Shown: positions 10,878 through 19,965 of the stretch, one piece after another | Layout of the letters: each line of letters starts with the position of its first letter | Numbering within the stretch: position 1 is the first letter of the stretch | Assembly: GCA_003988855.1 (NCBI GenBank) | Contig: QYAI01000003.1 | Location: 372,001-436,000 of the forward strand | Reading direction: 5' to 3' | Source: Arachnopeziza araneosa | Lineage: Eukaryota; Ascomycota; Leotiomycetes; Helotiales; Arachnopezizaceae | Length of the DNA: 64,000 bases | Program-made: the position numbers and the translations under genes | Notes under the pieces: model-generated | Databases searched by the model: none | Told to the model about the DNA's origin: nothing | The model's input: the letters and a program-made list of their open reading frames with translations, nothing else

Positions 10878-11205
10878 TTTTTCACACTCTCGATTTTCTG
10901 TGGAAAGTCGAATATAGAAGATAAGAGAAGTAGATACACAACCCATTATAAAGAAGACTTCAAAAGCCGTCCCTCCTACTCATGTGACGAGCGACCTCGC
11001 AGTCCCATCGGGGTTTGACGGTTCAGCTGGGCTTGGCTCCCGATTCCGCGGGGTAACCTTAAGCCCCACCTGATGGCGTTGAAAAGGGGAATTTACTCCA
11101 GTGCATCGGCCCGCTCGTCGGATCGCGGGGCGGATATCTTGAGCTCGAAAGCACAACTATCGTATCCCTCATTGACGGCAGAACCCATCATCTTAACCAA
11201 GAGCA
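10878..11205. promoter_or_regulatory. Divergent promoter with CreA-type SYGGRG sites
   Basis: This shared upstream region lies between the minus-strand zinc dehydrogenase and the plus-strand SDR. It is more GC-rich than neighbouring spacers. It contains three matches to the fungal carbon-repressor core SYGGRG: GCGGGG at 11048-11053, CCCCAC (reverse of GTGGGG) at 11064-11069, and GCGGGG at 11125-11130. This suggests co-regulation of both genes and possible glucose repression. Binding is inferred, not shown. Confidence 0.45.
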
Positions 11206-12112
11206 ATGGCAACAGCAACACTGGCAATGTTTTCTCTTGAAGGCCAAACAGCCCTCGTGACTGGTGGCACTCGCGGAATTGGTCAAGCGGCAGCAGTTTC
11301 CCTCGCAGAATGCGGGGCAGATGTTATCCTAATACAGGTGTAGTACTTTGCCATTCAGGGCTCATTGTTGGAGTTTTTGCTAATGTAAAATCACAGCGAG
11401 ATACAACCCAAACCACAACCAAGGAAGCCATAGAGAAACTTGGCAGAAAAGCAACAATCTATACCGCAGACCTCTCCTCACAAGAAGCGGTTGCAGCTCT
11501 CATCCCAACCATTCTGAAGGACGGCCACAGCATCCATATTCTGGTCAACTGTGCTGGAATCCAAAGAAGACATCCAAGTGAGAAGTTTCCGGACAATGAC
11601 TGGAACGAGGTAATGTGAACTCACTACAGCGACGGGGAAAATATAACTCATAACATTTCAACTAGGTGCTCCAAGTCAATCTCACCACAGTCTTCACCCT
11701 CTGCCGCGATATCGGGGCACATATGTTAACTCTCCCTCCTTCCCCAGCCACCGGCCGCCGCGGCAGCATCATCAATTTCGCATCCCTTCTCTCCTTCCAA
11801 GGCGGGCTAACCGTTCCTGCCTACGCCGCATCCAAAGGAGCCGTAGCACAACTCACCAAGGCGCTCGCGAACGAGTGGACTAGCAAGGGCATCACGGTCA
11901 ATGCGATCGCCCCCGGCTATATAGCGACCGAGATGAATACGGCGCTATTGAAGGATGAGAATCGCTTGAAGAGTATTAGTGAGAGAATCCCGGCTGGGCG
12001 ATGGGGCACCCCCGAGGATTTCAAGGGCAGTGTGGTGTTTTTGGCGAGTAAGTCGAGTGGGTATATTAGTGGACATGTCTTGGTTGTGGATGGAGGGTGG
12101 ATGGGGAGGTAG
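11206..12112 (+). CDS. Short-chain dehydrogenase/reductase (gluconate 5-dehydrogenase / KduD-like)
   Basis: Exons are 11206-11337, 11397-11609 and 11666-12112, giving 263 aa. Introns are 59 bases (donor GTGTAG) and 56 bases (donor GTAATG). Classical SDR motifs are present: TGGTRGIG for cofactor binding near residue 20, NCAG, the catalytic Ser in INFASLLS, YAASKGAVAQLTKALANEW with the catalytic Tyr and Lys, and VNAIAPGYIATEMNTALL. The C-terminus GHVLVVDGGWMGR is typical. The closest annotated families are 2-deoxy-D-gluconate 3-dehydrogenase and gluconate 5-dehydrogenase. With its divergent partner and nearby myo-inositol oxygenase, a GluF-like 5-keto-D-gluconate reductase role is plausible. 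Other sugar or polyol substrates cannot be excluded. Confidence 0.9.
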
Positions 12113-12624
12113 ATTTGGAATGTTTTTTTTGTATCCTTAGAAGGCGAAGATGTTTAAAATAGACCTGTTGCTAGCTCACCACAATATTATTTTTCCTACT
12201 TATAAGTATTATTGTCATCGTTATGTTTGCTGTTGATGGAATTAGGCGACGAAAAGGAATTATTCAATTTCTGGTGTGAAAATATATTTTCATGTAGGCT
12301 AATAGGAGGCAAGTTTTGAATAGATTTAGCTAGAATAAATTCGATTTTAATAAAACATAAAGGTACTAGGCTATGTTGACCTGCATGTAATATTGATGGA
12401 CGTGGCCCATGTTACAAAGAGGAAGCGAGAGACAATCTGGATTTAAAGCATTCCTATGGTAATCAATACCAACAAAAGATCTATTTCTATAAAGGTGGTG
12501 CTGCCTTCCTGGCGCGATCCAATCCTATTACTAGGTCTCATCTACAACCAAACCAAACGCTACCAGCCACCTAACAAACTATAACATCAAAAAACTAATA
12601 TGCACGCTTCAAATACCATTTTAT
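12113..12624. other. AT-rich spacer between convergent genes
   Basis: This is the 3' flank of the convergent SDR and inositol oxygenase genes. It is AT-rich and holds no gene or repeat that I can support. Confidence 0.5.
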
Positions 12625-13612
12625 CTACCACTTGATGACCCTGCTTGGGAAGAATTCATCGATGAGCTCAAGGTAGTAAGGCTAAGTTGGGATTAGCTTG
12701 AAGAATGTGCAACAGTGAAGGAGTAGAACAGACCTTGAGAACGTCAATGCTAGGGACGTCGTCACTCTTGCTGTACAAATCATAGGGGTTGAATGCTTTG
12801 ACTGCCTCCAACATCTTGTGGTCATGCTCATCCATGAACTCGGTGTATGCACCAGCCGAGTGCCAGGGATAGAAACTGTGGTATCTGATCATAGCTAGCG
12901 ACTCTTGAGGTAGAGTGCTCTGCTCCTTCACAACGTGGTACAAGTACTCATCATGTCCCCAGGAGAGCATGATGTTATCTAACCCGCAGCCAGGAGTGTA
13001 AATGCCGTCCTTGGTGCCGTAGATTGGGTGATCGTGGTCTGGGTTTGCTTTGAAGGTATCTGGGTAGATGATTCTATTGTCGAAAGCGCAGCCAACCGGG
13101 AAGGTGTCGCCAACAACATCCCACTGGCCTTCAGCGCCGTAGAAGAATAGCAACTTGCCAAGATCGTGGATTAGACCAGTCAATTGCATCCATCTTGGCT
13201 TTCCGTCTCTCCGGATCGCTTCTGCGCTTTGTAGTAAATGCTCAATTTGGCTCAAGCTCGTGTCGGGATCGCTCTCATCAATCAAGGTGTTGAGTTTTTC
13301 CATAGCTTCCCAGATAGTCATCTCTGCCCGTGTCTTAGCCTTGAAGTCGTTTCGTGCTTTGAGGTTGTAGGCTACTGTTTGCTTGGTGTGTTGTTCTCTG
13401 TAGAAGTTCTTGACTCTATCGCAGGCTTCCTCGTACTGCCGGAATTGGCTCTTGTCCTTATCGGCATCGAATTCAGATTTGTCGGCCATAGCCTTTACAG
13501 CTTTCATGTTGGCTTTGAGGACATTGACAGCATCAATGTTGTCAGAGAGGGATTCGAGGGCAAGGCCATCACGGTCGGCGAGAGGGGCGGGGTCAATAGC
13601 TGAAGGTGCCAT
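12625..13612 (-). CDS. MIOX: Myo-inositol oxygenase
   Basis: Minus-strand exons are 13612-12734 and 12681-12625, giving 311 aa. The 52-base intron (GTCTGT donor, CTTAG acceptor) is needed to reach the conserved C-terminus PYYLELIDEFFPSRVIKW; reading through gives an unrelated tail. Diiron ligands are evident: HD in LIHDLGKLLFFYG, the HPIYGTKDGIYTPGCGLDN block with HD in SWGHDEYLYHV, and the downstream His in IRYHSFYPWHS. The enzyme converts myo-inositol and O2 to D-glucuronate in the cytosol. I chose the start at 13612 because the conserved protein begins there; the frame stays open to 13936, but that leader is AT-rich and unlike the family. It lies next to three sugar-acid oxidoreductase genes, which suggests an inositol/glucuronate catabolic block. 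Confidence 0.95.
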
Positions 13613-15421
13613 TTTGGCAGTATGAAAATGTAACAGAATAGAAAGCTGAAAAGAAAATTGGATATTGAAGATGCTGCCTAGGAAAATGTAGGCAAATATA
13701 TTGGACAGTTGATGTGGAAGTAGGAGGTAAGTCGAGGAGAGTTTGAAGCTCGGATTGCTCAACCACTGGATATCTGAAAATAAGAGGACTTTGGTATTGA
13801 TGTAGAGAACTTTCTCTTGTGCATTGGGAAATATATACCCCTCTGTTGGCCCCATCACAAGACTCCAGATTTGCAAGAAATAAAACCACTCTGTTGCAAA
13901 ATACACACGGGGGAAATTCCCAAAATCGTAAAACAAATATTGCCTGACTTCCTGACTTTTAGAAGGTTGCGCTTGCTTTAGCGTCTGATAGGGCTTTCAT
14001 TTGAAAACCCCTCTATCCATAGGATACAGAGTGACAATATCGGGTGACATCAACGAGAAGGTCGTGGCGGGGAAATGATGGATAGAGGGAAATTTTCCAT
14101 AAGCGAAAAAAAGCCGTTGCATGACCTGCAGGTCCAGCATGCGGCTACCGCTAAAGCTTTCTTGAGGAATGAAAGAGGGAATTCTCGGAGTCGCCTGCTG
14201 CGTTGGCGGAGAGATTTTCCATTTTTGGATCTGAACGGTCCGCGAACAGCCGAAGTCGAAGAGCCCTTGAGGTCTTGAGTCTATTCCTGAGGAGAAGCAT
14301 CGACTACGAATCAAAATCGGAATCCCCCCATGGGTGAGTTGCCTTCTCCAGAGAGGACTAGATGGGCGGTAATTAGCATGGTACTGAAGTCGCTGGAGTG
14401 ATCTTTTTGTATGATATTGGAGGAGAGATGGGATAAATCTGACAGCTTTCTATGAGGAATTGAACGTCTACTGCGACTGTAGTGAAGCTATAGCGACCTG
14501 TGGCTATGTGAAGACTTTTGTTGGGATGCTTCAAGAGAAGCAGAGGAGGAAGTTGCGCGATGACGATAATGAAAGTCACGAGACGAACATCTCGTAGGTT
14601 TTCGACCAAGCTAGGGAATATTACTCTGGTAGGACTGAGTTGGATAATTTATGTGATCTGTAGCGGTAGTCACAGGACTGGAGGGCTTTTCCCAACCCCA
14701 AGGAAGAGCAGATCACGTGAACCACACACGTGATATAGTCGCTTCAGTCTCAGCCCAAGGGAGCACGATTCAGGGGCTTTCGCGGTTCATTCATTGGTGA
14801 AGGTCGGACTGTGAACATGCATCGTAGCTTCGCCTCCTTGATTCGAATGGAATGAACGACGACGGTCCTGTTGTCCGAGGATTTATTGGTTTCGGATCGT
14901 CAATATTAGAAGTGAATCAAATTCCCCGGTCCCGTCATCTGTGGCAGAGGCTTCATTTCTGGTTGCCCGGGGGAAACCGAGACCTGTACGCCCAACTTCT
15001 CCTGCTCAAGCTCGAAAGAGTCCTCCAACACATTTCTCCTGCTCGAACTTCTCTCAAGGCACCTCACTTCCGCCTGAAGTATCAAGATCCAGAGCTTCTA
15101 GAAGTTGATGCCTGTCAATAGCAGGATCGTGGTATGGGAGCTCGATTGAATTCATCTATTCGTTTCAAGAAACGCGAGATCCTTGTCGCCTCGGACCTGA
15201 CCCCTGAACTTCCGCCGACTTTGATACATCTTCAACTGTCTCACGACCTCCCACAGCAACCAGAGCTCAATTCCGAGTCTTTGTAAATATTCCGGAGGCT
15301 GCTGCAGGGCAGAGTCGCTGGCATTCATTCGACGCACACATCAGGATCCTCTCAGTGATCCAGCCAGACCAACCGACTGAACAAGTTCCAAAAACGTTGG
15401 AAACACGCCTCATCCGCCATT
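13613..15421. other. Long divergent spacer with paired CACGTG elements
   Basis: This is 1.8 kb between the divergent inositol oxygenase and the unknown protein at 15422. Small open frames (for example 14852-15121) lack recognisable features. Two CACGTG cores lie 13 bases apart, at 14714-14719 (inside the palindrome TCACGTGA, 14713-14720) and 14727-14732. These are candidate bHLH (Cbf1/USF-like) sites. The segment 14840-15420 may be 5' leader of the downstream gene. Confidence 0.45.
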
Positions 15422-17032
15422 ATGGAGCCCACCCACTCCCTCAGAGAGCAACCCTCTTTCCGCCGAGAGTCACCATCCCCAACTGGCTCACCTACACCAG
15501 CTATAGGTGCCTGCCCAGAGCTCTCGCGTTGTGTATCAACTGGCTCAACCGGCTCAGCATTTTCTGGCGGAGCAAGTAGCATAGGGAGAGATTCTCTAGG
15601 CAGCACGGCCAGCACGACTGGAACCTCAGTATCACGATCTTCGTCTGCGAGTTACACTGCCCGACAGTCGATGGACCTTCCTGCGAAACCAAAAAGACGA
15701 GGATACGTCAAGCCACAAGGGACGAGTTTTGCCAAGTCTGCACAATCAAGAGAGAGTGTTTTGAGTTTAGGAAGCATAGCACATCTACAATATTACTTTG
15801 CACGCACTGGCTTGTTGGACGGGAAGGGTGGACGCCTAGCAAGGAAAGAAAGTCGAGAAGGCTTGGATTTATCGGCGTTGAACACGCCTCTTCTCTCCCC
15901 GAAGGTTACTCCTTCCGATATCGATTCTTCGTACGCTTCTATGGGTAGTAGTCCTGAACTACATGCACAGCTCGGTGGCATGATAGTAGAAAGCCCTATA
16001 CAGGACGATAATGATTACTTTAGTGAGGACGAAGACAATGAAGAGCACCCGCACATGCTTCCTCCCACTGTCAGCACTTACAATCATCGCGAAAAGCCAA
16101 TTGAACATCCACCAACTCTCGATGAGCTGAAAGATGAGCTCAATAAAGCTCTTTCAGAAGCCGGCAAAGTTCTAGAGGAAGCTAAAAGAAGTGCTGAATC
16201 CCCGCCAGCGTCACCTACTCACACGAATGTTTCCGACGCCGAGCCTCTAAGTCCTACAAGCGCTACGTCAGAAGAGATGAGAGGCTGGTATGAACTTCAA
16301 GGGATGCACATCCTAGACATCATGACACTCGCGATCAGGGCAGCGAAAATGTACTATACCGCCCACGACCAACCTGCGAGGCTTTCTGCCATCAAATCTG
16401 AGCGAAAAATACGAGCCGATCTCCTCTCAGTCATGGACGTTTTGAGACGTATGGCCACCCGGAATTTCGCTGCCGGAATGCGGTCAGAGGAGAGGGAAAT
16501 AATGGAGCGATGGGTAGCCTCAGTATATGATATGCTCAGGCAAGAGAAAGCCATGGAGGAATCTGAAAGGAAGCAACGAGCTAGCTGGATCTGGCTTGAT
16601 GATTCTTGGAGTGGCAGTAGCGTCGAACGAGAGTACGCATTTATCACGTCTATGGATCCCGAATCTCCAACTCTTCCCGAGTTTAAGTCGGTTGATGATA
16701 TGACAGACGAAAATCTGCCTACCGATTTCCTGAATGAGCTCAAAACTGGGATGAGATTGATCAAACTACATAATGCAATTGTGAAGAAGAGCAAGAGACC
16801 ATTCGGTGCAATTGATAAATGGCACACAGACTTTGCAAAACCTTATCGCTGCGCTGAAAACCTTCGCTATTGGATCAAAGCCGCGGAGCTCAGATGGGAA
16901 ATCGTTTTGAAAGTCGATGTAATGGGTGTTGCTAGTGGCACTAGTCGAGAGGCGTGGAAAGGCTTCGAAGAGGCGGTCTTCTCTTGGTGTGGTAAAGTCC
17001 GTCGGGAGATCACAGCGGAGATGATTTCTTAA
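15422..17032 (+). CDS. Conserved fungal protein of unknown function
   Basis: This is a single-exon frame of 536 aa that I do not recognise. Residues 1-110 are Ser/Thr/Pro-rich and low-complexity. A short block LQYYFARTGLLDGKGG (about residues 121-136) resembles a linear motif. Residues 200-270 are acidic. The C-terminal half (about 285-536) looks folded and mostly helical, with many aromatic residues (RGWYELQGMHILDIMTLAIR, WIWLDDSW, PYRCAENLRYWIKAAELRW, FSWCGKVRREI). There is no signal peptide or membrane segment. The ATG at 15422 is the first in frame. Coding status is supported by length, composition and the ordered C-terminal domain. Function is not inferred. Confidence 0.75.
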   Translation: MEPTHSLREQPSFRRESPSPTGSPTPAIGACPELSRCVSTGSTGSAFSGGASSIGRDSLGSTASTTGTSVSRSSSASYTARQSMDLPAKPKRRGYVKPQGTSFAKSAQSRESVLSLGSIAHLQYYFARTGLLDGKGGRLARKESREGLDLSALNTPLLSPKVTPSDIDSSYASMGSSPELHAQLGGMIVESPIQDDNDYFSEDEDNEEHPHMLPPTVSTYNHREKPIEHPPTLDELKDELNKALSEAGKVLEEAKRSAESPPASPTHTNVSDAEPLSPTSATSEEMRGWYELQGMHILDIMTLAIRAAKMYYTAHDQPARLSAIKSERKIRADLLSVMDVLRRMATRNFAAGMRSEEREIMERWVASVYDMLRQEKAMEESERKQRASWIWLDDSWSGSSVEREYAFITSMDPESPTLPEFKSVDDMTDENLPTDFLNELKTGMRLIKLHNAIVKKSKRPFGAIDKWHTDFAKPYRCAENLRYWIKAAELRWEIVLKVDVMGVASGTSREAWKGFEEAVFSWCGKVRREITAEMIS

Positions 17033-18387
17033 TCTCGAGCAGATTTCCCCTTTCATGTTTTACGAAGTCAATGCTTACGAAATTTGGGACCACCCGCCTA
17101 ACTTCTTTACGGAATATTGTATTGTACATATTTGCAACCGTACTGCAGGAGTAGATGAAGGGAGTTGAGTTGCTTCGTATTATACCCATCTTAGTACTAG
17201 TTTGTAGTTAATTTCTTGTGCGGAGCTAAATCTGTTATTCTTCACATCCCACTTCATCTTATATAGCGTCTCGAAAACTTTAGGCCTGTTTTCTCAGTCA
17301 ATCCTTTAGGAATTTTGGAAGCAAATTTGGACAAGATCGATCCCATGCTGAAAGCTAGCCTCCTCTCGCAATAGAGGACTACTCGGAAGTACTAAGAAAT
17401 CCTATTAATTCAACATCCAACTCTATTGAGATTGATTTGGGCCGAAGGGTCTAGTTATGAACATTGACCTTATACGCTTCTAATCCAAGCTTGCAGAGAA
17501 TCCAATGAAACCTATTTCTGTGAGACGAACACAAGCACAAGAATTGAAACCTCTATCAACCAACAGTGAAGCCTCCCGCTCGAACTTTTTCAGGAACACT
17601 TCAGTGGTAGATATTTCTCTGGCCATTTTCGTCATCTGTGATTCCTTACAAGGCGATATACCTTCGAGGCAATTCTTGATACTTTTTTAGGTGAAGTGTA
17701 CTCACTTCTAGGCTCGCTTAGCTCCCACACAAAAAGTATTTAAGCGAGAGGGTTCATATCATTCGATACTCTTGGAGAACTCTTTCCCAGGGTGTGGGGA
17801 TTCTTTGAGGTCTGCTCTGGGGGGGGGATGGACGTACGTCTTTCAGGAGGAGAGCCTGGTTGCTTACGGCATTGGGAAGTGCCTGAGATGCTTGGCGGAC
17901 CTCAACTGGTTAGGATGTTTGGTGACCTCGATGCCCTTGAACAGTTCTGGATTTACTCTGGCTTCCGTATGCCGACTATAAATCTAGTTCAGGTTCTTTC
18001 TGAACGAGCTCAGATTCAACGAAAGCTTCTGTACTAAGCTTTCCAGCGGTCAATCTGGCTAGCTTCGTATAGAAAGGTTTGAGGGTTTGCCGATGTCGAC
18101 ATGATAGAAGGTAGAAGCTAAGTGACGATTGTCTTGACCCCAAATTTACATCCTGGTTGGAAATTACCTCTGACAATCAATACTGGCCTTTGCACTCACC
18201 AGGCAGGTTGCTGATATCTACAATTAGGATTCTCGGCATAGACGTCTACAAGAAGTGCTAGATACTATGTAACATAGGAGTAGGCTACAAATTACTAGCG
18301 ACGAAAGAGGGAGATCAAGGTGACATCTGATTCATTAATCGGAACGTAGTTTGACAGCCGACCTGACTGACGACTCTACAGTAGCAC
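17033..18387. other. Intergenic spacer, no gene seen
   Basis: This is 1.35 kb of 3' flank shared by convergent genes. It has a G-run of about ten bases at 17819-17828 and several short frames (17505-17690, 17772-17981) with no family features. I see nothing I can support as a gene. Confidence 0.5.
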
Positions 18388-19261
18388 TCAGGAAGCTAAG
18401 ACTGTCCCACATGGCCCGACCCCATATGCGCCATAGACAGTCGATACTGTCGAGGTAAAGACGGCATTACTTACAGTATCTGTCCCCCAAGAACAAAACG
18501 GGACAGCTTGGCCGCCCTGACCTCCCGTTTCGTGCCAGATGCCGCAATCTCCCGTCCCTCCGATGGGGCCATCCCAATCAAATATCACGCATTGTGCACT
18601 CCCGGCATAGCAGAGAGCACAGCACTCATGCTCGGTGATGGAATAGTATTCATCTACGCTGGCACCAAAGCTGGCGGTACCGCCAGTCCATTGAACGCCG
18701 TAATTATTAGCTGGATCACAGACTGTCTTAAGTTAGAAAATCATGTCTGGTCAGGATGGGAGATGTGCTTGCCTGTAATGGTTGTCGTTACCGAGGCCGT
18801 TACGGTATGCCAAGGGGATGGCGCAGTTGTTGTTGTTGCTGTATAGTCCAGACATTCGCAGGCAGTCGAGAACATGGATGGCGCCGTGCAGGCAGATGTT
18901 GCATATGATGGGATGGAGGTGGGATCTGCAACCACTTGACGTGGACCAAGGGGTGCTTTCGCTCTTGCGGCCGGTTGCAGAGCCCTCTTCTTCTTTGCGC
19001 CGCCTCCAACAATTGAGTAGACTGTCGGGGTATAGGTAGTGGTTGTTGCGCTAGATCCGGTCAGGACTGGGTCACCCGCAAACCAGAAAATACTTACGCC
19101 GTTGCAGGTGTATAAGTATCGATCATAAAGCTAGGGCAGTCTAGGTATCGAGCAGTATTCTTGGTATTGGCGACGGCCCGGGCACAGTTGTCTGCACAAG
19201 AAGCAAGACATATCGAGACGAGAGACAAAACAACAAGAGAATGGATCATCGTGAACGACAT
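18388..19261 (-). CDS. Small secreted Thr/Ser-rich protein with Cys-rich PAN-like C-terminal domain
   Basis: I assembled three minus-strand exons: 19261-19098, 19050-18773 and 18722-18388, giving about 258 aa. Residues 1-20 form a signal peptide (a hydrophobic LVVLSLVSICLAS core). The N-terminal part has a Cys pattern (CADNCARAVAN..., LDCPSF). The middle is Thr/Ser-rich with a basic patch (KKKRALQPAARAK). The C-terminal domain carries EHECCALCYAG, CVIFDW, GDCGIW, PFCSWG and GPCG, similar in style to PAN/apple-like modules of fungal secreted proteins. Intron 1 is GT-AG (19097-19051). Intron 2 (18772-18723) is GC-AG, with donor G|GCAAGC. A GTAAGT inside exon 3 (near 18476-18471) could allow alternative splicing. 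The product is probably secreted or wall-associated, possibly effector-like. Function is unknown. Confidence 0.68.
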
Positions 19262-19965
19262 GTATCAATTGGAAGGGGGTTTTGATAAAGTTGATGGAGA
19301 ATACGACCTACAAGAGGAGTCTATCTGTTTTTTATATGAAGCTCATCAGGCAACCTCGAGGGAGCCGATAATCATACCTTGAGCTTATGGGATTCTAAAA
19401 ATAAAAACCCGAAAGAGCTCGTAGATATCGAATTTGTGAGGATGGAAGTGCAACTTCCTTGGTTTCTCGTTCACGGTCCTGCAGCTTTGCAGCTTTGCAG
19501 CTCGAGAAGCCACATGGTAGTATATGTCTCTACACCCTTATCCTGTATTTTCTGGATCCGTCTTCCCCTGCGGGACGGCACGACGGGACCGTCTTGACAG
19601 TTGTGGGGGGACTAATCAACCGGCTCGCCACCCCTGGCAGGGGAAACCAGTTGCGGATGGATTGAGGCGAAGGAATACTTCGCAAATCTGATATCAGTAG
19701 CAAATTTAACATATTCACCTTCTTTAACAGATACTAGTACAAAACTCTAAATCTCTTTCATTCATGTCATACTCGGATGGACAAGTCTACTTTAAAGAAG
19801 TAGAAGCCACGAGGGTGTCGATACTCCCAGTAACCGTTAACGGCTATAAGCTCCATGAACCCCACGCTATGCTTCAACTCCAGAAGCAAACTTGCAAATG
19901 TAAGTAATCCCATTCCCAGAAAAACGACCTTGCTCCGAACTCGCTCATTTAAAAAATATTGGACA
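19262..19965. other. Upstream region of the secreted-protein gene, with a short GCAGCTTT repeat
   Basis: This spacer separates the start of the secreted-protein gene from the 3' end of the RecQ helicase gene (both on the minus strand). It contains nearly three tandem copies of the octamer GCAGCTTT at 19481-19502. No gene is seen. Confidence 0.5.

Noticed and set aside
13613..13936. N-terminal extension of myo-inositol oxygenase by 108 codons
   Set aside because: The frame is open but the translated leader is AT-driven, hydrophobic and unlike the family. The conserved protein begins at 13612.
14852..15121. 89-codon plus-strand frame upstream of the unknown protein at 15422
   Set aside because: No recognisable features, and it is likely to be leader or promoter sequence.
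19481..19502. Expandable microsatellite GCAGCTTT
   Set aside because: Fewer than three copies; noted in the spacer entry but not worth a separate finding.
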